Shown here piece after piece: positions 1 through 5,062 of a stretch of DNA of 6,305 nt; position 1 is the first letter of the stretch, and the number at the start of each line of letters is the position of its first letter. The position numbers and the translations under genes were made by a program. The notes below the pieces were generated by a model. The model was not told where the DNA came from, made no database searches, and saw only the letters and a list, made by a program, of their open reading frames with translations. The stretch lies in assembly GCA_903890345.1 (NCBI GenBank), contig CAITAV010000049.1, forward strand, positions 1 through 6,305, read 5' to 3'. The DNA comes from an uncultured Actinomycetes bacterium (GTDB lineage Bacteria; Actinomycetota; Actinomycetes; Nanopelagicales; Nanopelagicaceae).

Positions 1-1251
1 GATATCGCATCTGAAATTGAGTGGGCTAAATCCTCACAAGTTGTGCCAGAAGATTATGTAAATGAAGCATCAAAGCGCACGCAAAAGCCACGGATTAATC
101 CAGAACAAATTGCCCAGGTCTACACCGCCTATATGTCTTTGATGAAGCAAGAGCGGGCAATGGATTTTGAGGATGTTTTGTTGCTAACAGCTGCGATGCT
201 AGAAGAAGAGCGCGAAGTGCGTGAGCGAGTACAAGATCAATACCGCCACTTCACAATCGATGAGTATCAGGATATTTCACCGCTGCAACAACGTGTGATT
301 AATGCATGGCTGGGCAGTCGCCAAGAGTTATGCGTTGTTGGAGACCCCGCCCAAACTATTTATTCATTCGCTGGCGCAACCCCGGTCTTTTTAAATACTT
401 TCACCCAACGTTTTCCAGATGCCGAAGTAATTAGATTAACTAGTGGATATCGCTCAACTCCTGAGATTACATTGATGGCAAATACAGTTTTGAGAAGTGC
501 ATCGATGGGACAAGAACTTGTCGCCCAAAATGATCACGGTGCTAAGCCATCTATTGCAGCCTATAAAGATGAGTCCGCGGAAATTGCAGGTGTTGTTAAA
601 GATATTGGAGAGCTATTGTCAGAGGGTGCGGCGGCTCAAGAGATTGCAATCTTGGCTCGCACCAATAATCAACTGAACTCCATTGAAAAGGCGATTGCAG
701 CAGCAGGCTTGCCGTATCAAGTGCGCAATAACGAGCGATTCTTTGATCGCATGGATGTTCGCGAATTTCTCAAGGGTGTTCGCACCGCATCGGTAATTCC
801 AACAGAAGGCGTGTATTGGCTCGATGAATTACGCACGTTGGCACAACCATTTTTAACTGGCGCCACTATCGATGGCATTGCAGGTTTACTGCACCTGGCG
901 CGCGAGTTAGATGCTGACGATTCATTTGCACCAAAGACGCTACGCGCATATCTGCGTGAAGTTGAAGATCGTGTACAACAAAACAATCCACCAACAATGC
1001 CTGTACTCACGTTGGCAACGTTGCATGCTGCAAAGGGACTTGAGTGGGAACGCGTATTTTTAATTGGCGTCAGTGAATCGATATTGCCATTTGAATCAGG
1101 AAATACAGGCCCAGAAAATCAGAGCACTATCGATGAAGAGCGCCGCTTGTTCTACGTGGGGATCACGCGTGCGAAGAAGGATTTACGCATGAGTTACCGC
1201 GGAGAGCCAAGCCGATTCCTGCGTGAATCTGGGTTACTGGCTAGTTCGTAA
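1..1251 (+). CDS. uvrD2: UvrD2-type superfamily 1A DNA helicase, 3' part (5' end outside window)
   Basis: ATP-dependent 3'-5' DNA helicase of the UvrD/Rep/PcrA family, acting in DNA repair; 416 residues are visible. The frame is open from base 1, and the first residues (DIASEIEWAKSS) are already helicase-like, so the GTG at 43 is an internal codon and not the start. Motif II is DEYQD (residues 87-91), motif III VVGDPAQTIYSF (112-123), motif IV LTSGYRS (146-152), motif V TLATLHAAKGLEW (337-349), and motif VI lies in 379-395 (EERRLFYVGITRAKK). Motif I (Walker A) must lie upstream of the window. The 2B region between motifs IV and V is short, as in actinobacterial UvrD2. The protein ends at PSRFLRESGLLASS soon after motif VI, so the HRDC domain and tetracysteine motif of mycobacterial UvrD2 are absent. 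Its position before whiB7 supports uvrD2 over uvrD1/pcrA. Confidence 0.93.
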   Translation, partial: DIASEIEWAKSSQVVPEDYVNEASKRTQKPRINPEQIAQVYTAYMSLMKQERAMDFEDVLLLTAAMLEEEREVRERVQDQYRHFTIDEYQDISPLQQRVINAWLGSRQELCVVGDPAQTIYSFAGATPVFLNTFTQRFPDAEVIRLTSGYRSTPEITLMANTVLRSASMGQELVAQNDHGAKPSIAAYKDESAEIAGVVKDIGELLSEGAAAQEIAILARTNNQLNSIEKAIAAAGLPYQVRNNERFFDRMDVREFLKGVRTASVIPTEGVYWLDELRTLAQPFLTGATIDGIAGLLHLARELDADDSFAPKTLRAYLREVEDRVQQNNPPTMPVLTLATLHAAKGLEWERVFLIGVSESILPFESGNTGPENQSTIDEERRLFYVGITRAKKDLRMSYRGEPSRFLRESGLLASS

Positions 1252-1255
1252 GCCC

Positions 1256-1269
1256 GCGTACGCGTACGC
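1256..1269. repeat. 14-bp perfect palindrome after uvrD2
   Basis: GCGTACGCGTACGC reads identically on both strands. It starts 5 bases after the uvrD2 stop and lies just upstream of the AT-rich element of the putative whiB7 promoter. There is no T-run, so it is not a convincing intrinsic terminator. It could be an operator or a short 3' hairpin of the helicase mRNA. Function unknown. Confidence 0.5.
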
Positions 1270-1270
1270 A

Positions 1271-1312
1271 AAATTAATTAATTTGCATCATCGTGGGGGC
1301 ATGCTTTACCCT
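1271..1312 (+). promoter_or_regulatory. Putative WhiB7-autoregulated promoter (AT-rich element, -35, -10)
   Basis: An AT-rich palindrome, AAATTAATTAATTT (1271-1284), abuts and slightly overlaps a -35-like TTGCAT (1283-1288). After an 18-base spacer comes TACCCT (1307-1312), which fits the loose actinobacterial -10 pattern TAnnnT. WhiB7-dependent promoters in other actinobacteria carry an AT-rich stretch immediately upstream of the -35, read by the WhiB7 AT-hook while the protein is bound to the primary sigma factor. The arrangement therefore suggests that whiB7 activates itself. The predicted transcript would start near 1318-1320, about 40 bases before the upstream ORF and about 340 before whiB7. 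The -10 is only a partial match. Confidence 0.55.
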
Positions 1313-1359
1313 TGCACTTCATCCAAAATATGGATGGACACGAGAAAAGGGAGCACGCG

Positions 1360-1542
1360 ATGTCAACAATCGTAAGCACTCATAACGTTAACGCTTCACG
1401 CGTTAGCGCTACTTCTCATGCCCATTCACATCCAAGTACAGCGACTAATAAGCGCTATACAACTTGGCCTACTGCTACAAAGCCAGCGTTTTACGCAGCT
1501 TTTTACGCAGTGGATGAGGCCACTTGGGGCACTATCGCCTAA
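1360..1542 (+). CDS. Upstream ORF / leader peptide of whiB7 (60 aa)
   Basis: A 60-codon ORF starting at ATG 1360, with a good Shine-Dalgarno (AAGGGAG, about 6 bases before the start). The in-frame TTG at 1312 overlaps the predicted -10 and is unlikely to be the start. The peptide has no recognisable domain. It is rich in Ser, Thr, Ala and His, has no Cys, and carries a near-perfect duplication, AFYAAFYA, encoded by two copies of TTTTACGCAG (1489-1498 and 1501-1510). Its last codons (1516-1527) are one arm of an antiterminator helix, and the terminator follows 18 bases after the stop. This is the layout of a regulatory uORF whose translation controls transcription into whiB7. Upstream ORFs are known in whiB7 leaders of other actinobacteria. 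Whether the peptide sequence itself matters for stalling is unknown. Confidence 0.75.
   Translation: MSTIVSTHNVNASRVSATSHAHSHPSTATNKRYTTWPTATKPAFYAAFYAVDEATWGTIA
1389..1405 (+). other. Small hairpin within whiB7 uORF
   Basis: TAACGC (1389-1394) pairs with GCGTTA (1400-1405) around a 5-base loop. It lies early in the uORF coding region and would be unwound by translating ribosomes. It may be a pause site that couples polymerase and ribosome, but this is speculative. Confidence 0.4.
1432..1467 (+). other. Hairpin within whiB7 uORF, possible competing leader structure
   Basis: CCAAGT (1432-1437) pairs with ACTTGG (1462-1467), with an inner helix AGCG/CGCT (1440-1443 with 1453-1456). The same ACTTGG sequence recurs at 1522-1527, inside the antiterminator arm, so 1432-1437 could also pair there. 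This gives the leader several mutually exclusive pairings, as in classical attenuators. Predicted by eye only. Confidence 0.4.
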
Positions 1543-1568
1543 CCGATAGCAGCCAACCAAGGGCCTCG
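1515..1568 (+). promoter_or_regulatory. Predicted antiterminator helix of the whiB7 leader
   Basis: GAGGCC-A-CTTGG (1516-1527) pairs with CCAAG-GGCCTC (1557-1567): 11 Watson-Crick pairs with one bulged A (1522), plus a possible U1515-G1568 wobble. The loop contains a further 6-bp hairpin, CTATCG/CGATAG (1532-1537 with 1544-1549), which spans the uORF stop codon. The right arm consumes the first 7 bases of the terminator stem, so the two structures exclude each other. The left arm is uORF coding sequence. A ribosome reaching the stop covers it and lets the terminator form, while a ribosome held upstream leaves it free to antiterminate. Confidence 0.6.
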
Positions 1569-1595
1569 AATCCACAAAGGATTCGGGCCCTTTTT
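1561..1595 (+). terminator. Intrinsic terminator (attenuator) between uORF and whiB7
   Basis: GGGCC-T-CGAATCC (1561-1573) pairs with GGATTCG-GGCCC (1579-1590), a 12-bp stem with one bulged T and a 5-base loop (ACAAA), followed directly by TTTTT (1591-1595). It lies between the uORF stop and the whiB7 ribosome binding site, so by default it would stop transcription before whiB7. Rho-independent terminators in whiB7 leaders are established in other actinobacteria. Confidence 0.85.
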
Positions 1596-1661
1596 CATTT
1601 CCACCAGTAAACCAACTAACCAACTAACAGGAAGAACAACGAGAGGGAAGAGGTGAGAACC

Positions 1662-1991
1662 ATGAGCGTTCTCTACAGCGAACTACTAGTACCAGGATGG
1701 GCAGAAACCGGGGAGAAGATCGGATTAAACGATGTCACCGGAACGTATGAAAGCGCGATTGGTTATGCGCTTCCATGTCACAGCGCCAACCCGGAAACAT
1801 TTTTCTCTGAAGCCGAAGCCGATATCAAGGCTGCAAAGGCACTCTGCGGTGAATGTCCTGTTCGTGCAAAGTGTTTAAGCGGTGCACTCTCACGCCAAGA
1901 ACCAGTTGGAGTGTGGGGCGGAGAATTATTTGAAGATGGTGTTGTGATCGAACGTAAACGTAAAGCGGGACGGCCACGTATCGCTGCATAG
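1662..1991 (+). CDS. whiB7: WhiB7-type iron-sulfur transcriptional regulator
   Basis: A 109-residue WhiB family protein that binds a [4Fe-4S] cluster and works with the primary sigma factor. WhiB7 (WblC) activates intrinsic resistance genes for ribosome-targeting antibiotics. The four cluster cysteines are C39, C62, C65 and C71 (C-x22-C-x2-C-x5-C). The family turn GVWGG is at 83-87. The basic tail holds an AT-hook, RKAGRPR (100-106), which marks the WhiB7 subgroup. ATG 1662 is chosen because AGGTGAG (1651-1657) is a good Shine-Dalgarno for it; the in-frame GTG at 1653 overlaps that Shine-Dalgarno and is less likely. Expression is probably controlled twice, by an AT-rich WhiB7-type promoter near 1271-1312 and by the attenuator at 1515-1595. 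The position beside uvrD2 and an ABC1 kinase matches the usual whiB7 locus. Confidence 0.93.
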   Translation: MSVLYSELLVPGWAETGEKIGLNDVTGTYESAIGYALPCHSANPETFFSEAEADIKAAKALCGECPVRAKCLSGALSRQEPVGVWGGELFEDGVVIERKRKAGRPRIAA

Positions 1992-1994
1992 AGT

Positions 1995-2033
1995 AATGAG
2001 CGGGTGCTGAGAAATCCTCAGCGCTCGCTCATT
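1995..2033. terminator. Hairpin terminator between convergent whiB7 and ABC1 kinase genes
   Basis: The arms 1995-2011 and 2017-2033 pair over 17 bases with two G-U wobbles around a 5-base loop (AAATC). The 3' flank on the plus strand is GCTTTTA, a short T-run suited to ending the whiB7 transcript. It begins 3 bases after the whiB7 stop and ends 4 bases before the kinase stop. On the minus strand no T-run follows, so any effect on the kinase transcript would be weaker. Confidence 0.8.
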
Positions 2034-2037
2034 GCTT

Positions 2038-3390
2038 TTAACGAGTTAGTGAAGCCGGCGTAATTTCTGGTAGCCAGATAATTGCTTCATCCAGCCAACG
2101 GCCTTCTGCTTCAAGTTGGCAGAAGATTCCAGTAGTGCCCATTGTGACTCGGTGAATCAATACATATTCAGCAGGCAAATTTAATTGGAAACCAATCTTT
2201 GCAGTGGGATTACGAGGATCTCCAACGCGGGCGCTTTGATCGCGCAGCCACTCACGTGAGTATTTAAAGGTTTCTGTTCTAAGTGGTTCTACAAGTGGAA
2301 CAAGGAATTCAAGAACTAATTCTGGAGCAACATCTACTTCTGGAAGTATGAATCCATCTTTTTTGAAGCCCTCGTAAAGTGCTTGTGCATCATCATCGAG
2401 TGCGTTCTTTAATAGGTTTTTAAATGGTTCTGGGAAACCATTTGGCAGACGATTGCATGCACCGAAATCAAGAACACCTAGTCGACCATCGGCTAATACG
2501 CGAAAGTTTCCTGGGTGTGGATCGGCGTGCAACAAGCCAGCACGGATGGGAGATGTAAAGTGAAAGCGAGCCAACTTAATTCCAGCGTTATTGCGCTCTG
2601 CTTGTGTGCCGTTCTTAATTACTTGTGAGAGAGGCTTTCCTTCAAGCCATTCACTGACCAAGACTTTATCCGATGCCATAACAACTTTAGGGATCGCAAT
2701 ATCTGGATCGCCGTCGTATGCCGCGGCATAAGTGCTCTGCGCTTCTGCTTCATACATGTAATCAACTTCTTCGATGATGCGAGCACGTAGTTCTTCAAGA
2801 AGTGGCTTCATATCAAGGCCAGGTAAAACTAATTGGAAGATCTTTGAGAAGCGCTGAATCTGATTGAGATCTGCGATGAGTGCTTCGGCGGCGCCTGGAT
2901 ACTGAATCTTTACAGCAACAACGCGACCATCTTTCCACACTGCTTTGTGCACTTGGCCAATGGAAGCCGACGCGGTTGCTTTGTCTTCAAAACTTGCAAA
3001 GTTATCTCGCCAATTTTCACCGAGTTCTTTTGCTAATACTTTATGGACTACGCGAGTTGGTAGTGGCGGCGCGGATTCTTGTAATTTCGTAAGAGTTTCG
3101 CGATATGGCTTTGCAATATTTTCTGGAAGCGCTGCTTCAAAGACAGAGAGTGCTTGGCCGAATTTCATGGCGCCACCTTTTAATTCGCCAAGAACTTTAA
3201 ATAATTGTTCTGCAGTTTTTTCTTGAATCTCTGCCAACACAACAGAACCAGATTGACCGACTAATTGACGACCAAGTCCAAGTGCTCCGCGTCCTGCAAG
3301 ACCGAGTGGAATTGAAACCATCTTCGCCGAGCGCACAGCGCCAGAGCGAGGGATTTCTGTTTCGTGAACTTTGTCTTCGGGCATGGGCAT
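2038..3390 (-). CDS. ABC1 (AarF/UbiB/COQ8-like) atypical kinase family protein
   Basis: A 450-residue atypical protein-kinase-like protein of the ABC1/AarF family; other members support quinone or lipid metabolism, but the substrate here is unknown. Features in order: the KxGQ motif in LKGGAMKFGQ (70-79), the alanine-rich loop replacing a normal kinase glycine loop in ATASASIGQVHKA (138-150), the ATP-contacting lysine in VAVKIQYPG (K161), the ExD region EEVDY (207-211), the catalytic loop HADPHPGNF (288-296) and the metal-binding LDFG (307-310). No C-terminal transmembrane pair is obvious. It corresponds by position and type to M. tuberculosis Rv3197, which I recall being linked to macrolide tolerance; that role is not visible in the sequence. 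The start is uncertain: ATG 3390 and ATG 3384 are in frame and neither has a strong Shine-Dalgarno, although CAGAAT ends 6 bases before ATG 3384 as a leaderless -10 would. Confidence 0.9.
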   Translation of the reverse strand: MPMPEDKVHETEIPRSGAVRSAKMVSIPLGLAGRGALGLGRQLVGQSGSVVLAEIQEKTAEQLFKVLGELKGGAMKFGQALSVFEAALPENIAKPYRETLTKLQESAPPLPTRVVHKVLAKELGENWRDNFASFEDKATASASIGQVHKAVWKDGRVVAVKIQYPGAAEALIADLNQIQRFSKIFQLVLPGLDMKPLLEELRARIIEEVDYMYEAEAQSTYAAAYDGDPDIAIPKVVMASDKVLVSEWLEGKPLSQVIKNGTQAERNNAGIKLARFHFTSPIRAGLLHADPHPGNFRVLADGRLGVLDFGACNRLPNGFPEPFKNLLKNALDDDAQALYEGFKKDGFILPEVDVAPELVLEFLVPLVEPLRTETFKYSREWLRDQSARVGDPRNPTAKIGFQLNLPAEYVLIHRVTMGTTGIFCQLEAEGRWLDEAIIWLPEITPASLTR

Positions 3391-3408
3391 ATTCTGGAAG
3401 AAAATCTC

Positions 3409-3456
3409 TCACTTGGCATCTTGAGAAAGTACGAGTGGCTACAGATGCGCAAGTGA
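3409..3456 (-). terminator. Hairpin between the E1-like gene and the ABC1 kinase (terminator or leader element)
   Basis: Read on the minus strand, TCACTTG-C-GCATC (3456-3444) pairs with GATGC-CAAGTGA (3420-3409): 12 bp with one bulged C and a 23-base loop. The 3' flank is GAGATTTTCTT, T-rich but interrupted. It starts 8 bases after the E1-like stop and ends 18 bases before the kinase start. It may end the E1-like transcript partially, attenuate readthrough into the kinase gene, or protect mRNA ends. The long loop and broken T-run make it weaker than the other terminators here. Confidence 0.5.
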
Positions 3457-3464
3457 AGGGCGAA

Positions 3465-4592
3465 TTAACGCCAAGAACATCCGCACAATGGATGGCGTGC
3501 AAAGCGAATGTGTTGAGGATTACATACATCGAGATAGTTGGTACGCACCCGAGCTGAGATCAGAGCAGATTTCTTTGTATCAATAAATCTAAGAATTTCA
3601 GATGCGATTTGTGCTGCCACAAAGTGTGAAATAGATACGGGTATTTCTAACTCCGTATGCGTGCTCCTAAAGATATCTATTTCGCGAGAAAGCGAGTGCT
3701 GATCACTTCGCGCAAGAGTTACGCAACGAGAACACGCACTTTTGCCAGGGATCACAAGTGGACCAACATCTATTGATGGTCCATCGGGGGCTGCAACAAT
3801 TAAATGTATTTCATCTTCACTCATGCTTTGTGCAATAAGTGCCTCATGACCATTTCCAATAAATATTTTTAGGAAAACTTCGGGGATATCTTCTGCAACG
3901 GATTTGTCTTTACTTGGAAAGAGAGCCAATTCCCGAGCTTTATCTTCGAGAGTGTGCTGAAAATTTGAACCAACATCACCACTTGTTAGTAAACCCGCAC
4001 ACATATCTTGGTTTCCAATTCGCGCGCGATCTCGCCTAGAAGCAGAGGCCATCTTTGTTTGCGTCACTCCACTTGCAAGCAAAAGTCCATATAACTGAGT
4101 TGCAACTCTGTTTTCTCCAGATATTTCTATTAATGCCAATCGACGATTCGTTAATACTTCAACTCCACCATCGTTAACACCGGAGATCCATGTTGTCGCA
4201 GATAACTCTGGAGTGATTTTTGATTGCAATTGAATATAACCAGCATCGGCGCTCTGATCTTGTTCTTTGAAACGACCTGGCGCAACTATCGGTGTAACTA
4301 AATAATCGATAAGTCCTGCACTGAGTAGTTGGCCAATAACCTCACAGACAATCTCAACGTTTATCGCGAGCGCATCTGCAATTTCCTGCGCGCTCTTCTT
4401 GCCATCAAATGCGGCGATGATTGAATTAATACCAAGTGCCTCACACTCGATTCCGGAACCATTACACCCAACAAAAACGCGATTTCCTTTGATCAACGAA
4501 TCGGATAACGAGAGAACAATTGCGCCTCTTTTAAGGCGTGGACGGATGAGTGATAAATCGAGTGCTGGCGTAGCTACTGTTTGTATTTTCAT
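3465..4592 (-). CDS. Orphan E1/ThiF-like protein related to RiPP (TOMM) cyclodehydratase partner proteins
   Basis: A 375-residue protein resembling the ThiF/E1-like component that binds precursor peptide for azoline-forming cyclodehydratases. The N-terminal part (about 58-97, with FDGKKSAQEIADAL) looks like the winged-helix peptide-binding region (RRE). A Rossmann-like segment, LALIEISGENRVATQLYGLLLASGV (152-176, two runs shown joined only as landmarks), lacks a clean GxGxxG, so ATP binding is doubtful. Zinc-type cysteines are C287 and C290 in SACSRC, following the typical GPLVIPG, and C370 and C372 in HPLCGCSW at the C terminus. No YcaO gene and no obvious precursor is in the window. It matches in type and order the ThiF-like gene near whiB7 in other actinobacteria (Rv3196, from memory). 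Upstream of ATG 4592 there is no Shine-Dalgarno. Its function is unknown; a peptide- or protein-binding scaffold is as likely as an enzyme. Confidence 0.75.
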   Translation of the reverse strand: MKIQTVATPALDLSLIRPRLKRGAIVLSLSDSLIKGNRVFVGCNGSGIECEALGINSIIAAFDGKKSAQEIADALAINVEIVCEVIGQLLSAGLIDYLVTPIVAPGRFKEQDQSADAGYIQLQSKITPELSATTWISGVNDGGVEVLTNRRLALIEISGENRVATQLYGLLLASGVTQTKMASASRRDRARIGNQDMCAGLLTSGDVGSNFQHTLEDKARELALFPSKDKSVAEDIPEVFLKIFIGNGHEALIAQSMSEDEIHLIVAAPDGPSIDVGPLVIPGKSACSRCVTLARSDQHSLSREIDIFRSTHTELEIPVSISHFVAAQIASEILRFIDTKKSALISARVRTNYLDVCNPQHIRFARHPLCGCSWR

Positions 4593-4707
4593 CTGCGCAC
4601 AATGGCGTTAATTTCTAAGCCGGAATTTGCCACCATTAATTTCTGTGCACGAACACACGAATTCATTGCTTTGCGTAATTAAGTCGTTACGGATTGCACC
4701 AGTACAA

Positions 4708-4751
4708 AAGAAAACCCCCACCAAGCAATATCTGCCTGCGGGGGTTTTCTT
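4708..4751 (-). terminator. Strong intrinsic terminator downstream of the DUF5679 gene (bidirectional form)
   Basis: AAGAAAACCCCC (4708-4719) and GGGGGTTTTCTT (4740-4751) form a perfect 12-bp stem. On the minus strand the loop adds a small helix, AGGCA/TGCTT. The A-tract/T-tract ends give a GGGGGTTTTCTTTT tail on the minus strand, so transcripts of the zinc-ribbon gene should end here. The plus strand has a similar GGGGGTTTTCTT tail. It implies that the E1-like gene has its own promoter between 4593 and 4707; I see no clear match to one there. Confidence 0.85.
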
Positions 4752-4776
4752 AAAAGTGCTTTTAGCTGGGCTTGTA

Positions 4777-4935
4777 TTAAGCCTTACCGAGAATGCGGTT
4801 CACCTTGGTGCCACATACTGGGCAGATGCCCTGTGCCATGCGACGACCGGACTCTGAGACCTTTACGGTTCCCTCGAATTCACGCTTCTCTTTGCACTTA
4901 ACGCAATAAGCGTCACCTTTGTATGTCTCTGCCAT
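4777..4935 (-). CDS. DUF5679 small zinc-ribbon protein (52 aa)
   Basis: A 52-residue protein with two CxxC knuckles, YCVKC (C11, C14) and CPVC (C38, C41), separated by a charged segment, and a basic tail, TKVNRILGKA. This is a complete zinc ribbon of the DUF5679 type common in actinobacteria. The start at ATG 4935 is set by a strong Shine-Dalgarno (GGAGGAA, about 4 bases upstream); longer upstream reading frames lack such a site and add no conserved sequence. The gene is flanked by a structured leader upstream and a strong terminator downstream, so it is probably a separate unit expressed at a good level. The molecular role is unknown. The fold would suit RNA or ribosome binding, or holding protein partners, but nothing in the sequence proves it. 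Confidence 0.88.
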   Translation of the reverse strand: MAETYKGDAYCVKCKEKREFEGTVKVSESGRRMAQGICPVCGTKVNRILGKA

Positions 4936-4954
4936 TTTCTTCCTCCGTTCGACG

Positions 4955-5004
4955 CATGCTTGCCTATGGGTTTTTTCCCAATAAGGGGCAGGCGTGCAAG
5001 CATG
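4955..5004 (-). repeat. Inverted repeat in the leader of the DUF5679 gene
   Basis: CATGCTTGC (4955-4963) and GCAAGCATG (4996-5004) are perfect 9-bp inverted arms. Between them a smaller hairpin forms: on the minus strand TATTGGG pairs with CCCATA around six A residues, with one bulge. The element ends 19 bases before the zinc-ribbon start and just upstream of its ribosome binding site. It could be an mRNA leader structure or an operator. No T-run follows on the minus strand, so it is not a standard terminator of the metallopeptidase transcript. Confidence 0.5.
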
Positions 5005-5037
5005 ACGATACCCCCGCTCACGCTCAATTGCGCTCAT

Positions 5038-5049
5038 ATCACGCGTGAT
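5038..5049. repeat. 12-bp perfect palindrome ATCACGCGTGAT
   Basis: A perfect 12-bp palindrome, 13 bases downstream of the metallopeptidase stop (minus strand) and upstream of the zinc-ribbon leader. The symmetry and position suit a dimeric regulator's operator, but no regulator gene is linked and no second copy was seen in the window. Confidence 0.4.
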
Positions 5050-5062
5050 TGTGGGAAGTTTT

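Noticed and set aside
43..45. GTG as the start of the helicase gene
   Set aside because: The frame is open to base 1 and the 14 residues before it match the UvrD family, so the gene begins outside the window.
1312..1314. TTG as the start of the whiB7 leader ORF
   Set aside because: It overlaps the predicted -10 element and has no ribosome binding site, while ATG 1360 has a good one.
2880..3557. Several overlapping open frames on both strands inside and beside the kinase gene
   Set aside because: They overlap well-supported ABC1 kinase or E1-like coding sequence in other frames and carry no recognisable motifs.
4608..4644. Direct repeat TTAATTTCT (two copies) upstream of the E1-like gene
   Set aside because: Nine AT-rich bases repeated once in an AT-rich gap is easily chance, and no promoter or operator logic could be attached to it.
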